A stretch of 64,000 nt of DNA from Tessaracoccus antarcticus (GCF_003688855.1 NZ_REFW01000004.1:1-64000); one strand, 5' to 3'; counted from the stretch's first letter, positions 54,992 through 64,000 are shown. Notes: generated from the sequence alone by a model not told the origin. Numbers and translations: made by a program.

Positions 54992-55008
54992 AGTCGGAGG
55001 TTTGCACA

Positions 55009-58000
55009 ATGCAACAACGCAATTGGGGACGCAGGGCGCTCATAGCGGCCAGCGCTCTGGTGATAGGGCTCACGACGGCGGTTCCCGCCTCGGGGGCGCC
55101 ACCCACATCCCTCACGGTCGACGAGCCGTCCATCTCGACGGAGGTCAATCCGAACAAGATCGACGTCATGGGTCTCTGGGCCCACCCGGACGATGACGCA
55201 GGCTTCATCACGCCGTGCGGCGTCTGGCATGACCGCTACGGCGTGGACTGCGGCATCATCATGCTCACCCGCGGTGAGGGCGGTTCAAACTCCGTGGGTG
55301 ATGAGGCCGGCCCGGATCTTGGGCTGCGCCGCGAGAACGAGGACCGGGCATCCCACTACCGCTCCGGCACCGTGGACATCTTCAACATCGACGCCGTCGA
55401 CTTCTACTACAACACGAGCGCTGCCCTCACCGAGGAGGTCTGGGGCTCCGAGCGCGTCCAGCGCCAGGTGGTGCACGTCATCCGGCAGACCCAACCGGAC
55501 ATCCTCACAGGATTCTCTCCCTCCCTGGCCGTCGGCCACGGCAACCACCAGTACGCCGGCCGCGTGATCTGGGAGGCCGCCGCCATGGCTGCCGACCCGA
55601 ACGTGTTCCCCGAACAGCTCACCGGCACTGACCCCGTCGACACCTGGCAGGTGAAGATGATCACCAGCGGCGGCTCCACGACGGGGACCGGCGGCCAGCC
55701 CGCGCCCGACTGCAATGCAGGATTCATCCCCGCCGCGACAAACCCCTACACCGTCGTCGGCACGTGGACCGGCTACGACTCTCCCTACACCTGGGTGGAG
55801 GGCAACATCCAGGGCCAGGCCGCTGGCTCCCCGATGACGTGGGCGCAGGTGGGACGCGAAGGTTTCATGGCCCACGCCACACAGGCGCGGCCCAAGTTCT
55901 TCGACCTTCGGGAACCGGCATGCCAGCGTTTCGGCATCGCCCGGTCCATCGTGCCGTTCCAGCCGAACGGCTCCGAGGCGAATGCGCATGACGACGCCAT
56001 CCTCTTCGGCTCGGTCATTGCGGATCCCGGTGGCATGCCGCTGGGCTCCACCTACACCATCGATGCGGACAACTACTTCCAGGCGCCCGGAGTCCCCTTC
56101 CAGGTCACGGTTTCGGCGCGTTCAGGAGCCGGGACGCTCGCCAAGGGCGCTGTTTCCCTCCAGGTTCCGGCAGGCTGGGATGTCACCAGCGGTGTGCAGC
56201 TCGGACCCATCACCGGTGCCGCGGATGCCACCTCCACCTTCACCGTCACGCCGCCGGCCGACGCGGCGCTGACTTCCCAGAAGATCTCGGCAAAGTTCAG
56301 CAACGGGTCGGTCTCGGCCTACAACGACACGCGCGTCGAACTCGTGGCGGGCGTTGAGGGACGTTTCCAGCGCTGGGGCAACTTCGCCGAATACGAGGAG
56401 TGGGCAGCCGACTACACCTGGGTGGGTGGACGTTCCACCGCCGAGCGACAGATCGGCGCCGGTGAGAGCATCACGGTCCCCGTGGTTGTCACCAACCGCA
56501 CCACCGCACCCCAGTCCGGCAACGTGAGCCTCACCCTGCCGGCAGGACTCGTGGCAGATGCGGCGAGCAAGCCCTACGCGAGCCTCGCGGCGGGCGAGCA
56601 GACCACCGTCGACTTCGTGGTCACCCACACCATCCCCACCGATCCCGGTGGGCAGCGCGTGGTGGTCAAGATCACCACCACCGCCGCCCCGGCAGGTTCC
56701 ACCAGCGAGGAGTCGTTGAACCTCGTGGTTGCACCGAGTACCACCATCCCCGAGGTGGCGACAGCCCCCACGCTGGACGGTACGGCCGACGACGGGTACG
56801 GACCCGTTCTGGACATCGGGCGCAAGTGGGAGGGCGCGGACTGCAATCCCAACGGCACCGACTGTGGTGCGGGAAGCACCCTGCAGATGGCATGGAGCGG
56901 CGACGATCTCTACGTGATCGCACGCGTCGTCGATGACAAGGCGGGCGCAGCAGCACCCCCCGAGCGTTGCTTCGGCCACTGGCTCGTCGACTCCGTCGAA
57001 GTGCTGCTCGACCCTGTGGGTGGTTCACGCGACACCTCCACCACGTACAAGTCCGGCATCATGCCGCTGACGGACGACGCCTCCGGCGCTGCCGGCAACG
57101 GTGTCAACGGGCCCTGCTGGAGCCGCGATGCGGACAACCACCAGGGATTCTCCTCCGGGCCGCTGGCCTCCACCATCAAGGATGCGCCCAATGCTCCCGG
57201 CCAGAAGGTTGCCGTGCAGATCACGCGCAATGCCGACGGCACCTACGTTGGCGGCGGGTACACCATCGAGACGAAGATTGCACTGGCCGACCTCCCGGCG
57301 GCCGTGGTGACTGGTACCTCACCCACGGGTGATGCCACCACCAATGACGTGGACCCCGACTACCTCGGCCTCAACGTGACCCCGTATGACTCGGACACGA
57401 CCGACTACATCGGCAAGACACGCCTCGCCTGGTCGCCATTCGGCAGCCAGCAGTCCGAGCCCTACCGATGGGGCCATGCCTACCTGGAGGGCTACACCGC
57501 ACCGGCTGATCGTTCCACGACACCCGACGTCCCGATCATTCCGGACACGGCACTGATGGGTGTGGCTTCGCCGCAGACCGTGGCCCAGTCCGCTCTCCGG
57601 GGTGTGACGATTGCGGGCCTGCCCGCAACGAGGGCGCTCACGGTGGATGGCGTCACGATCGGTGACGATGCTGCCGCCATCAAGGTCAAGAGCACCGAAG
57701 CAGGGACGCTCCGGGCTTATGCCTGGCACGGTGACTTCGGGATGGTGCCGGTCTGGGCCACGAGTTGCGTCGGTGACGAACTCGGCTTCTCCGTCTGCTC
57801 ACCGGACGACGTGACGACCGCTCCGTGGGGCGACGACATGGGAGGCCGCCTGCTCGCCAGCGCGACGGCACAGGTGGGAACCGGTACGGGCACCGTGACG
57901 CTGCCATTGACGGCGTCGGCCCTGACGAGCCTCGCCGAGGACGGGACGATACTCCTGTCGTTCGAGTCCGCCTCCGGTGCCGTCAACGCCTGGGCGTACC

Positions 58001-58521
58001 CGGTGGTGGAGGACGAAACACCGCCGAGCAGCCCACCGCCGAGCCCCTCGCCGAGCCCTTCGCCGAGCTCCTCGCCGAGCACGCCGGGACAGTTCGTGCC
58101 GAGCGCGCCCTACACGCTGCCAGGTCTGCACAATGTCAACGGTCGCACCTGGTTCACCACGTGTGAGCCGTACTCGCAGACCGTGCGGTGCCGCACCAAC
58201 ATCTGGGCCACCACCGTGGTCCGGGAACGCGGGAGCTTCACCATCAAGCAGGGTTGGGTGTTCAACAACCTCACCTACCTGCCCTACATGAAGCGTGCAC
58301 AGTGGGCCACCAACCCGCTGGGCCACAACGGTAGCTGGACGGCTGCTGACGGGCGGATGTGGCGCACCGAGTGCGACACCGCCGCCACCGGGCGGGGCGG
58401 CTGCCGCTCCTTCGCGAAGGTGACCGTGTACAAGGCCACGGCGAAGCCGGGGGGTGGCTACGCCTTCAGCCAGTCCGATGAGTGGGTCTTCAACAACATC
58501 GTGATGTTCAGGCCCAACTGA
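55009..58521 (+). CDS. Large secreted PIG-L deacetylase with NEW3/CBM9-like and four-Cys modules
   Basis: An exported 1170-residue protein. A signal peptide (1-30) precedes a PIG-L/LmbE deacetylase domain (about 50-345) with the zinc motif AHPDDD at 58-63 and a second His cluster in GHGNHQY near 180. Two NEW3-like beta domains lie at about 346-440 and 480-560, a CBM9-like sugar-binding domain at 580-830, another beta domain to 1003 and a Pro/Ser linker to 1026. The C-terminal module (about 1035-1170) matches that of the 47535 protein. GGAGG sits 8 nt before the ATG. It likely deacetylates N-acetyl sugars in an external glycan; target unknown. Confidence 0.9.
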   Translation: MQQRNWGRRALIAASALVIGLTTAVPASGAPPTSLTVDEPSISTEVNPNKIDVMGLWAHPDDDAGFITPCGVWHDRYGVDCGIIMLTRGEGGSNSVGDEAGPDLGLRRENEDRASHYRSGTVDIFNIDAVDFYYNTSAALTEEVWGSERVQRQVVHVIRQTQPDILTGFSPSLAVGHGNHQYAGRVIWEAAAMAADPNVFPEQLTGTDPVDTWQVKMITSGGSTTGTGGQPAPDCNAGFIPAATNPYTVVGTWTGYDSPYTWVEGNIQGQAAGSPMTWAQVGREGFMAHATQARPKFFDLREPACQRFGIARSIVPFQPNGSEANAHDDAILFGSVIADPGGMPLGSTYTIDADNYFQAPGVPFQVTVSARSGAGTLAKGAVSLQVPAGWDVTSGVQLGPITGAADATSTFTVTPPADAALTSQKISAKFSNGSVSAYNDTRVELVAGVEGRFQRWGNFAEYEEWAADYTWVGGRSTAERQIGAGESITVPVVVTNRTTAPQSGNVSLTLPAGLVADAASKPYASLAAGEQTTVDFVVTHTIPTDPGGQRVVVKITTTAAPAGSTSEESLNLVVAPSTTIPEVATAPTLDGTADDGYGPVLDIGRKWEGADCNPNGTDCGAGSTLQMAWSGDDLYVIARVVDDKAGAAAPPERCFGHWLVDSVEVLLDPVGGSRDTSTTYKSGIMPLTDDASGAAGNGVNGPCWSRDADNHQGFSSGPLASTIKDAPNAPGQKVAVQITRNADGTYVGGGYTIETKIALADLPAAVVTGTSPTGDATTNDVDPDYLGLNVTPYDSDTTDYIGKTRLAWSPFGSQQSEPYRWGHAYLEGYTAPADRSTTPDVPIIPDTALMGVASPQTVAQSALRGVTIAGLPATRALTVDGVTIGDDAAAIKVKSTEAGTLRAYAWHGDFGMVPVWATSCVGDELGFSVCSPDDVTTAPWGDDMGGRLLASATAQVGTGTGTVTLPLTASALTSLAEDGTILLSFESASGAVNAWAYPVVEDETPPSSPPPSPSPSPSPSSSPSTPGQFVPSAPYTLPGLHNVNGRTWFTTCEPYSQTVRCRTNIWATTVVRERGSFTIKQGWVFNNLTYLPYMKRAQWATNPLGHNGSWTAADGRMWRTECDTAATGRGGCRSFAKVTVYKATAKPGGGYAFSQSDEWVFNNIVMFRPN

Positions 58522-58540
58522 TCCTGATCCCCACCATGCC

Positions 58541-58570
58541 AGGGCCCCGTCGCACATGCGACGGGGCCCT
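58541..58570 (+). terminator. Strong hairpin terminator
   Basis: AGGGCCCCGTCGC and GCGACGGGGCCCT form a perfect 13-bp stem with the loop ACAT, 19 bp after the secreted deacetylase stop. It may also serve the leftward LacI gene, which ends at 58628. Confidence 0.85.
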
Positions 58571-58627
58571 TGGCGTCTCCCATGGGCCGTGACGGCGATC
58601 CGGTGAGAGAACCAGGCGTCGCCTCGA

Positions 58628-59668
58628 CTACGTGAGGGCGCTCGTGCTGCGGACGATCAGCTGGGGCTGCAGGACGATCTGCTGATGGTGGTGCTCGGGG
58701 TCGCCGACGGCGTGCTCGAGCAGCAATTGTGCCGCCAGGCGGCCCATTTCCTGCGTGGGTTGCCGTACCGAGGAGAGGGGGACGATCCAGCTCTCCGCGA
58801 ACTCCACGTCGTCGTAGCCCACGAGGGCGACATCCTCAGGTATGCGAACGCCGTGGCGTCGCAGCTCGCGAAACACACCGAACGCAAGCATGTCGTTGCC
58901 GCAGCAGATTCCGCTCGGCAGCCCGTCCTCCAACAGGCGCAGGGCCGCCCTGGTCCCGCTCTCGAGGCCGATGCCCTCCTCGTGGACCGCCACGAGGGCC
59001 TCGGCCGGGTCCAGGCCTGCATCGACGATGGCCTCGTGCATGCCCCTCGCGCGGAGTTCGAACTGCTGCAGACCGGGAAGTCCGCCGACGAAGGCCAATT
59101 TCTTGTGCCCCAGGGACAACAGGTGCTGGGCGGCGAGACGGCCTCCGGCCACGTGGTCGACGGACACGGAGCATCCCGTGGAGGATTCCTTGTAGTCGAG
59201 GTAGACCACGGGGAACCCGTGCAAGCCGTCGACCGTGGGGTCCCCACCTCCGGCAGGGGTGAGCAGTGCGCCCCGGACGCGCTGCGCCGCCAGCATCTGG
59301 AGGAGCGTGAACTCCTTGGCATGGTCATTCTCGGAATTGCAGAGGATCACCACGTGCCCCGCCTCGCGGGCAGCCCGTTCGACGGCGTGTGCGATCTCCA
59401 TGAAGAAGGGGCTCAACACGTCCACCACCACGAGACCGATCACGTTGTTCGGGGCACCCATCAGCACGCGAGCCTGTTGGTTCGGAACGAAACCGAGATC
59501 GCGAATGGCGTCGCGCACCACGGCCTGCGTGTCAGGGGACACACGCTCCGGGTGGTTGATGGTGTTGGAGACGGTCCCGACGGAAACGCCTGCACGCTCG
59601 GCCACCTCGCGGATGCGCACGCGTGGCGAACCGTCACTGCTGATGGCTCCTGTTCGGTCGGACGTCAT
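58628..59668 (-). CDS. LacI-family transcriptional regulator
   Basis: A 346-residue regulator. The helix-turn-helix is RIREVAERAGVSVGTVSNTI with the hinge VRDAIRDLGFVPNQQARVL; the rest is a periplasmic-binding-like sugar sensor (VIGLVVVDVLSPFFMEIAHA, SVDHVAGGRLAAQHLLSLGH, GYDDVEFAESW). ATG 59668 has AGGAAG 5 nt upstream; a longer open frame covers the operator and is not coding. It is divergent from the ABC importer and probably binds the palindrome at 59774. Confidence 0.95.
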   Translation of the reverse strand: MTSDRTGAISSDGSPRVRIREVAERAGVSVGTVSNTINHPERVSPDTQAVVRDAIRDLGFVPNQQARVLMGAPNNVIGLVVVDVLSPFFMEIAHAVERAAREAGHVVILCNSENDHAKEFTLLQMLAAQRVRGALLTPAGGGDPTVDGLHGFPVVYLDYKESSTGCSVSVDHVAGGRLAAQHLLSLGHKKLAFVGGLPGLQQFELRARGMHEAIVDAGLDPAEALVAVHEEGIGLESGTRAALRLLEDGLPSGICCGNDMLAFGVFRELRRHGVRIPEDVALVGYDDVEFAESWIVPLSSVRQPTQEMGRLAAQLLLEHAVGDPEHHHQQIVLQPQLIVRSTSALT

Positions 59669-59773
59669 GTGGTCTTCCTGTCCCGGCCTTGGGGCCACGT
59701 CACGGAATGGTCTCGGTTGTGCCATCACCATGGTCACAGGCCACGTGGGTCCTGTAGTGTCGAGCATAGACAG

Positions 59774-59787
59774 TTGAAGCGCTTCAA
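59774..59787. promoter_or_regulatory. LacI-type operator TTGAAGCGCTTCAA
   Basis: Perfect 14-bp palindrome with central CG in the gap between the LacI gene and the importer, 53 bp before ATG 59840. A TAGTGT -10-like box at 59755-59760 would put the palindrome just after the transcription start. Likely the binding site of the adjacent regulator. Confidence 0.8.
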
Positions 59788-59839
59788 TCGAGCAGAGCGG
59801 CCCGATTGATGACTCAACACAAACGTTGAAGGACACACC

Positions 59840-60883
59840 ATGAAGCAGCGACGCTTACTCAGCAAGATCGCGGGCCTGACACTGGCATCAGCCCTCGCAC
59901 TGACCGCATGTGGTGGCGATGGAGCCACAACACCCGGGGACGGCGGCGACACGGGCGACAGCAAACACACCATCGTGATCGTGCCGAAGGACTCCACCAA
60001 CCCGTGGTTCGTCCGCATGGAGACGGGCGTCAAGAAGTACGCCGCCGACACCGGCCTCGACGTCTACCAGAAGGGTCCGGCGGAGACCGACGCCACGATG
60101 CAGGTGCAGGTCATCCGGGACCTCATCGCACAGAAGGTCGACGCCATCGGCGTGATCCCCGTCGACCCCGGCGCCCTGGAGCCTGTCCTCAAGGAAGCCA
60201 TGGACGCCGGCATCGTGGTGGTGACCCACGAGGGTGCGTCACAGCAGAACACCCAGTACAACATCGAGGCGTTCAACAACAGCGCCTACGGCGGCTTCAT
60301 CATGGACAACCTCGCCGAGGCCATGGGTGAGGAGGGCACCTACACCACCATGGTGGGTCACGTCACCAATGCCTCCCACAACGAGTGGGCTGACGGTGGT
60401 GTTGCCCAGCAGAAGGAGAAGTATCCCAACATGAAGCTCCTGGAGGCGGAGCCCCGTGTCGAGTCCCAGGACGATGGCGAGGTCGCCTACCAGAAGGCGA
60501 AGGAACTGTTCAAGAAGTACCCGGACCTCAAGGGCATCATGGGCACGTCGTCCTTCGACGCCCCCGGTGTCGCACGGGCCATCGAAGAACTGGGCCTCAA
60601 GGACAAGGTGTTCACAGCCGGCACCGGCCTCCCGGAGGCCAACAAGGAGATCCTGGACAAGGGTCTGGTCCACGCACTGACCCTGTGGGATCCCGCCGAC
60701 GCCGGGTACGCACTGGCCGAAATGGCACGCAAGGTCCTGGACGGCGAGGAGATCAAGGATGGGATCGATCTCAAGGTCAAGGGCTGGGACAATATGAAGT
60801 TTGCTGAGGGTAGCGACAAGGTCCTCGAAGGTGAGGGCTGGATCGTCATCAACGGCGAGAACGTCGACTCGTTCGGCTTCTGA
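59840..60883 (+). CDS. Sugar ABC transporter substrate-binding lipoprotein (LsrB/RhaS-like)
   Basis: Lipoprotein of 347 residues with a lipobox LTAC in the leader. The mature protein is a ribose-type binding protein: TIVIVPKDSTNPWFVRMETG, IRDLIAQKVDAIGVIPVDPG, GIMGTSSFDAPGVARAIEEL and HALTLWDPADAGYALAEMA. The pattern resembles the AI-2 (LsrB) and rhamnose (RhaS) binding proteins; the presence of two permease genes downstream supports that group. GAAGG lies 7 nt before the ATG. The ligand is not certain. Confidence 0.92.
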   Translation: MKQRRLLSKIAGLTLASALALTACGGDGATTPGDGGDTGDSKHTIVIVPKDSTNPWFVRMETGVKKYAADTGLDVYQKGPAETDATMQVQVIRDLIAQKVDAIGVIPVDPGALEPVLKEAMDAGIVVVTHEGASQQNTQYNIEAFNNSAYGGFIMDNLAEAMGEEGTYTTMVGHVTNASHNEWADGGVAQQKEKYPNMKLLEAEPRVESQDDGEVAYQKAKELFKKYPDLKGIMGTSSFDAPGVARAIEELGLKDKVFTAGTGLPEANKEILDKGLVHALTLWDPADAGYALAEMARKVLDGEEIKDGIDLKVKGWDNMKFAEGSDKVLEGEGWIVINGENVDSFGF

Positions 60884-60891
60884 TGCCTGGC

Positions 60892-60927
60892 GGGGGAGTG
60901 GTTGGTCCGCAGGCCGGCCACTCACCC
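60892..60927 (+). promoter_or_regulatory. Intercistronic hairpin between binding protein and ATPase genes
   Basis: Two 16-nt arms around CGCA pair along their whole length with one G-A mismatch and three G-U pairs. It begins 9 nt after the binding-protein stop. Such hairpins are known to protect or partly terminate the message so that more binding protein is made than membrane subunits. Confidence 0.6.
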
Positions 60928-60999
60928 GCAACACCGCAGACGCTGTGACCCGTTCGTGGCGCAGCGGGACACGCGCCCAACCGACTTTAAGGATCGTTG

Positions 61000-62511
61000 A
61001 TGGTGGAGACAGTCATATCGGTACGGGACCTGAGCAAGTCGTTCGCCGGGGTCAAGGCGCTCGACGGGGTCAACCTCGAGATCAGGGCGGGGGAGATCCA
61101 CTGCCTCGCCGGTGAGAACGGAAGCGGCAAGTCCACGCTCATCAAGGTCATCTCGGGCGTGTACCAACCCGACGAGGGCACCATCGAACTCAATGGGACA
61201 CGCCACGACAAGCTCACCCCCATCGAGGCGATCCGCGGGGGTGTTCAGGTGATCTACCAGGACTTCTCCATCTTCCCCAACCTGAGCGTGATGGAGAACC
61301 TGGCCCTCAACCATGAACTCTCGCAGGGGCGGAAACTGGTCAACTGGCGGCGGTTTCGCACGATCGCCAAGGAGGCCATCGCGAAGATCAACTTCCACGT
61401 GGACCTCGATGCCCGGGTCGGTGACCTGTCGGTGGCCGACAAGCAACTGGTGGCCATCTCCCGGGCGCTCCTCCACGACACGAAGCTCATCATCATGGAC
61501 GAGCCCACCACCGCGCTGACCAACAGGGAGGTGGAGGCACTCTTCCGGGTCATCCTCGACCTGAAGTCACGCGGCATCGCCATCCTGTTCGTCAGCCACA
61601 AACTTGGCGAGGTCTTCGAGATCAGTGAGCGGTTCACGATCATCCGCAACGGCAAGTTGGTTGTCACGAGCCTGCCCGAGGAACTGGATCACAAGAAGTT
61701 TGCGCATTACATGACGGGGCGGGAGGTCGACGACGTGCGCTTCGAGCAGCCCGAAACCGTAGGAGAACCCGTGCTGGAGGTGGAGGGCCTGGGGCTCGAG
61801 GGTGCTCTGGAGGACATCACCTTCACCCTGCACGCCGGTGAGGTCCTGGGAATCACCGGCCTCCTCGGCTCCGGACGCACCGAGTTGGCGCTCACGCTCT
61901 TCGGGCTCTTCCCGACGGATTCCGGGAAAATCCGGGTGAAGGGCAGGGCGGTGAGGCTGGGAGGGATCCGGGACGCCATCGCCAACGGCATCGCCTACGT
62001 ACCCGAGGACCGGCTGACGGAGGGTCTGATGCTGGAGCGCTCCATCGCCGACAACATCGTGGTTGCGGAACTCGACGAATTCACGTCACCGCTCGGAATG
62101 ATGGACTCGACCCGTCGGCAGTCGGAGGTCGACCGCTGGGTGGCGGATCTCAAAATTGCCACCGCGAACGCGGAGAATCCGGTGAACACGCTCTCGGGCG
62201 GCAACCAGCAACGCGTCGTGCTGGCGAAGTGGCTCGCCACCAACCCGGACATCCTCATCCTCAACGGGCCCACCGTCGGCGTCGACATCGGCTCCAAGAG
62301 CGACATCCACCTGATCCTGCAGGATCTCGCGCGCGGTGGCATGGGCATCATCGTCATCTCCGACGACATCCCCGAACTGCTGCAGACGTGCCGGCGGATC
62401 CTGATTCTCGACGAGGGACGCGTCACCGCCGAGGTGGACCCGGACACCACGACGGAGCAGGAGTTGTCGGACCTGATCACGGGCGCCATCACCGCAGGGG
62501 TGGGGGTCTGA
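61000..62511 (+). CDS. Sugar ABC transporter ATP-binding protein (RbsA-like)
   Basis: Two-domain ATPase of 503 residues. The first domain has AGENGSGKSTLIKV, LSVADKQLVAISRALL and LIIMDEPTTALT. The second has the GSGRTELALTLFG loop usual in this family, LSGGNQQRVVLAKWLA, and ILILNGPTVGVDIG where DEP is expected, so the catalytic Glu is replaced by Gly. Only the first site may hydrolyse ATP. ATG 61000 has AAGGA 6 nt upstream. Energises the importer with the two permeases that follow. Confidence 0.93.
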   Translation: MVETVISVRDLSKSFAGVKALDGVNLEIRAGEIHCLAGENGSGKSTLIKVISGVYQPDEGTIELNGTRHDKLTPIEAIRGGVQVIYQDFSIFPNLSVMENLALNHELSQGRKLVNWRRFRTIAKEAIAKINFHVDLDARVGDLSVADKQLVAISRALLHDTKLIIMDEPTTALTNREVEALFRVILDLKSRGIAILFVSHKLGEVFEISERFTIIRNGKLVVTSLPEELDHKKFAHYMTGREVDDVRFEQPETVGEPVLEVEGLGLEGALEDITFTLHAGEVLGITGLLGSGRTELALTLFGLFPTDSGKIRVKGRAVRLGGIRDAIANGIAYVPEDRLTEGLMLERSIADNIVVAELDEFTSPLGMMDSTRRQSEVDRWVADLKIATANAENPVNTLSGGNQQRVVLAKWLATNPDILILNGPTVGVDIGSKSDIHLILQDLARGGMGIIVISDDIPELLQTCRRILILDEGRVTAEVDPDTTTEQELSDLITGAITAGVGV

Positions 62512-62524
62512 CATGGGAGCCATC

Positions 62525-63526
62525 ATGAAGCGCATCCTCAGGAGCACCGAGTTCTACGTGTTCCTCGTGGTGGTGGCCATCAGCATCATCATCCAGGCAC
62601 GCAGCGGGCAGTTTTTCACCGCCAACAACCTGGTGGACATCGCCAACGCCATGGTGGTGCCGGGACTGTTCGCCATCGGCGCCTACATGGTCTTGGTCTC
62701 GGGCGGCATCGACGTCTCCTTCCCGGCGCTGGCGTCCCTTGCCGTCTACGCGGCCACACGATTCCTCGTGGACATCGGCTACGAGGGCAGCATCCTGCTC
62801 CCGTTCGCCATCGTGATCGTCCTCGGAGCGTTGCTCGGGGCCTTCAACGGGCTGTTCACGACGTTCCTCGTCATCCCGACGCTGATCATCACCCTCGGCA
62901 CCGCCAACGTGTTCTCCGGCATCATGCAGGGCGCGCTGAACTCGGTGCAGATCTCGACGCTGCCGCCGTCCATGAACGCCTTCGGCCGAGCGAACCTCTT
63001 CGTGGCCACCAACCCCACGTCAGGCCTGACGTCATCGATGCCCGTGTCGTTCCTCATCCTCGTGGCCGTTGCGGTCATCATCTTCTTCGTCATGAAATTC
63101 ACCATGTTCGGACGTGGCATCTACGCCATCGGCGGCGACGAGGCCTCCGCCATCCGCGCCGGGTTCAAGGTCAAGGCCATCAAGTTCTGGCTCTACGTGG
63201 TGGTCGGCGTCATTGCCGCGCTGGCCGGACTCATCCGCACCACTTCCATGGGTCAGATGCACCCCACCAACCTGCTGGGCATGGAGATCATGGTCATCGC
63301 CGCGGTGGTGCTCGGTGGTGTGGCCATCACCGGCGGCACGGGATCCCTGACAGGGGTCATGCTGGGGACCCTGCTGATCGTCATCGTCCAGAACAGCATG
63401 ATCCTCGTCGGGGTCCCGACGTACTGGCAGCGCTTCGCGCTGGGCACCCTCATCATCGTCGGCACCGGTGTCTCGGCCGTGCAACTCATGCGCCGACGCA
63501 CACGTCAGCGACTCGTGAGTGCGTGA
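62525..63526 (+). CDS. Sugar ABC transporter permease (RbsC/LsrC-like)
   Basis: CUT2-type permease of about 333 residues with eight to ten membrane helices. Typical segments are LVSGGIDVSFPALASLAVYA, FNGLFTTFLVIPTLIITLGT and the AIGGDEASAIRAGFKVKAIK loop. ATG 62525 is preferred because GGGAG lies 5 nt upstream; ATG 62513, four residues earlier, is possible. It is one of two permeases in the operon. Confidence 0.92.
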   Translation: MKRILRSTEFYVFLVVVAISIIIQARSGQFFTANNLVDIANAMVVPGLFAIGAYMVLVSGGIDVSFPALASLAVYAATRFLVDIGYEGSILLPFAIVIVLGALLGAFNGLFTTFLVIPTLIITLGTANVFSGIMQGALNSVQISTLPPSMNAFGRANLFVATNPTSGLTSSMPVSFLILVAVAVIIFFVMKFTMFGRGIYAIGGDEASAIRAGFKVKAIKFWLYVVVGVIAALAGLIRTTSMGQMHPTNLLGMEIMVIAAVVLGGVAITGGTGSLTGVMLGTLLIVIVQNSMILVGVPTYWQRFALGTLIIVGTGVSAVQLMRRRTRQRLVSA

Positions 63527-63533
63527 AAGGGAT

Positions 63534-64000
63534 ATGACCATGGAATCCACAACCCTCCTCTCCAGGCCCCTCGCTCTGGCACGCCGCGACCCCTACGTCG
63601 CTCGACTCTTCGTCATCCTCGTCACGCTCGTGGCCTTCTTCCTGATCGTCCGGACCGACAACTTCCTCAGCTTCGGGACCTGGCAGTCCATGGGCGTCCA
63701 GTTCCCCGAGTTCGGACTCATGGCGCTGGGGGTGATGATCACGATGATCACCGGGGGCATCGACCTCTCCGTGGTGGGCATCGCCAACATGACGTCGATA
63801 GCTGCAGCATCCATCATGCTGAGCATGGTCCCGCCGGATGCGAGCGGTGGCCAGGCCACCGTCGGCATCCTGGTGGCAGTGGCAGTGTCCCTGGTGACCG
63901 GGGCACTGGCCGGCGCCTTCAACGGGTTCCTCGTGTCCGTCGTCAAGATCCCCGCGATCCTTGTCACGCTCGGAACCCTGGAGTTGTTCACCGGTATCGC
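63534..64000 (+). CDS. Second sugar ABC transporter permease (RbsC/LsrD-like), partial
   Basis: Runs off the right edge; 155 codons are visible. The sequence shows helices and the family signature MITMITGGIDLSVVGIANMT, then GAFNGFLVSVVKIPAILVTL. AAAGGG precedes ATG 63534 by 3 nt and a second in-frame ATG at 63540 by 9 nt. Two permeases after the ATPase gene is the arrangement of AI-2, rhamnose and galactofuranose importers. Confidence 0.92.
   Translation, partial: MTMESTTLLSRPLALARRDPYVARLFVILVTLVAFFLIVRTDNFLSFGTWQSMGVQFPEFGLMALGVMITMITGGIDLSVVGIANMTSIAAASIMLSMVPPDASGGQATVGILVAVAVSLVTGALAGAFNGFLVSVVKIPAILVTLGTLELFTGI

Overview
The window looks like the chromosome of a high-GC Gram-positive actinobacterium. 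Supporting signs are strongly GC-biased codons, frequent GTG starts, a DUF222/HNH (13E12-type) gene, an IdeR/DtxR-type iron box, a sunset-type C-terminal domain and many start codons placed 6-8 nt after a TANNNT -10 box (leaderless pattern). A Propionibacteriaceae-like host is my inference from gene content (fused RmlC-RmlD, siderophore operon, LacI/DeoR sugar loci), not something the sequence proves. No rRNA, tRNA, CRISPR, prophage or insertion sequence was seen.

About 0.27-23.4 kb is an exopolysaccharide/cell-surface glycan locus, with visibly more A/T-ending codons than the rest. It holds a priming sugar phosphotransferase, seven glycosyltransferases (one fused to a NodB-type deacetylase), a low-molecular-weight tyrosine phosphatase, a Wzz/BY-kinase-like protein with a degenerate Walker A, Wzy-like polymerase, Wzx-like flippase, a CDP-alcohol phosphotransferase, a hexapeptide acyltransferase and a TagD-like cytidylyltransferase. 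A 1488-residue secreted beta-propeller/LamG/PKD protein sits directly upstream of the flippase and polymerase. Next to it, 23.5-29.6 kb makes precursors: rmlA and rmlB-rmlCD (dTDP-rhamnose) and ugd (UDP-glucuronate).

About 29.8-37.0 kb is housekeeping: cardiolipin synthase, a zinc alcohol dehydrogenase with a PNPOx-like stress protein, purD, mutY, a small membrane protein and purA. About 37.1-42.1 kb is a siderophore-iron uptake operon (binding lipoprotein, two permeases, ATPase, siderophore-interacting reductase) behind an iron box. About 42.1-46.7 kb carries a YchJ-like gene, the DUF222/HNH gene with a 75-bp triplicated tail, and purB-purC preceded by a G12 tract. A frameshifted remnant of a short-chain dehydrogenase follows.

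About 47.5-64 kb is sugar metabolism: a small secreted protein, a leftward ABC importer/PfkB kinase operon, a divergent DeoR regulator with a GH4 glycosidase, a 1170-residue secreted PIG-L deacetylase whose C-terminal four-cysteine module is shared with the small secreted protein, and a LacI regulator divergent from a ribose/rhamnose/AI-2-type ABC importer that runs off the right edge. The LacI-type operator TTGAAGCGCTTCAA lies between those two.
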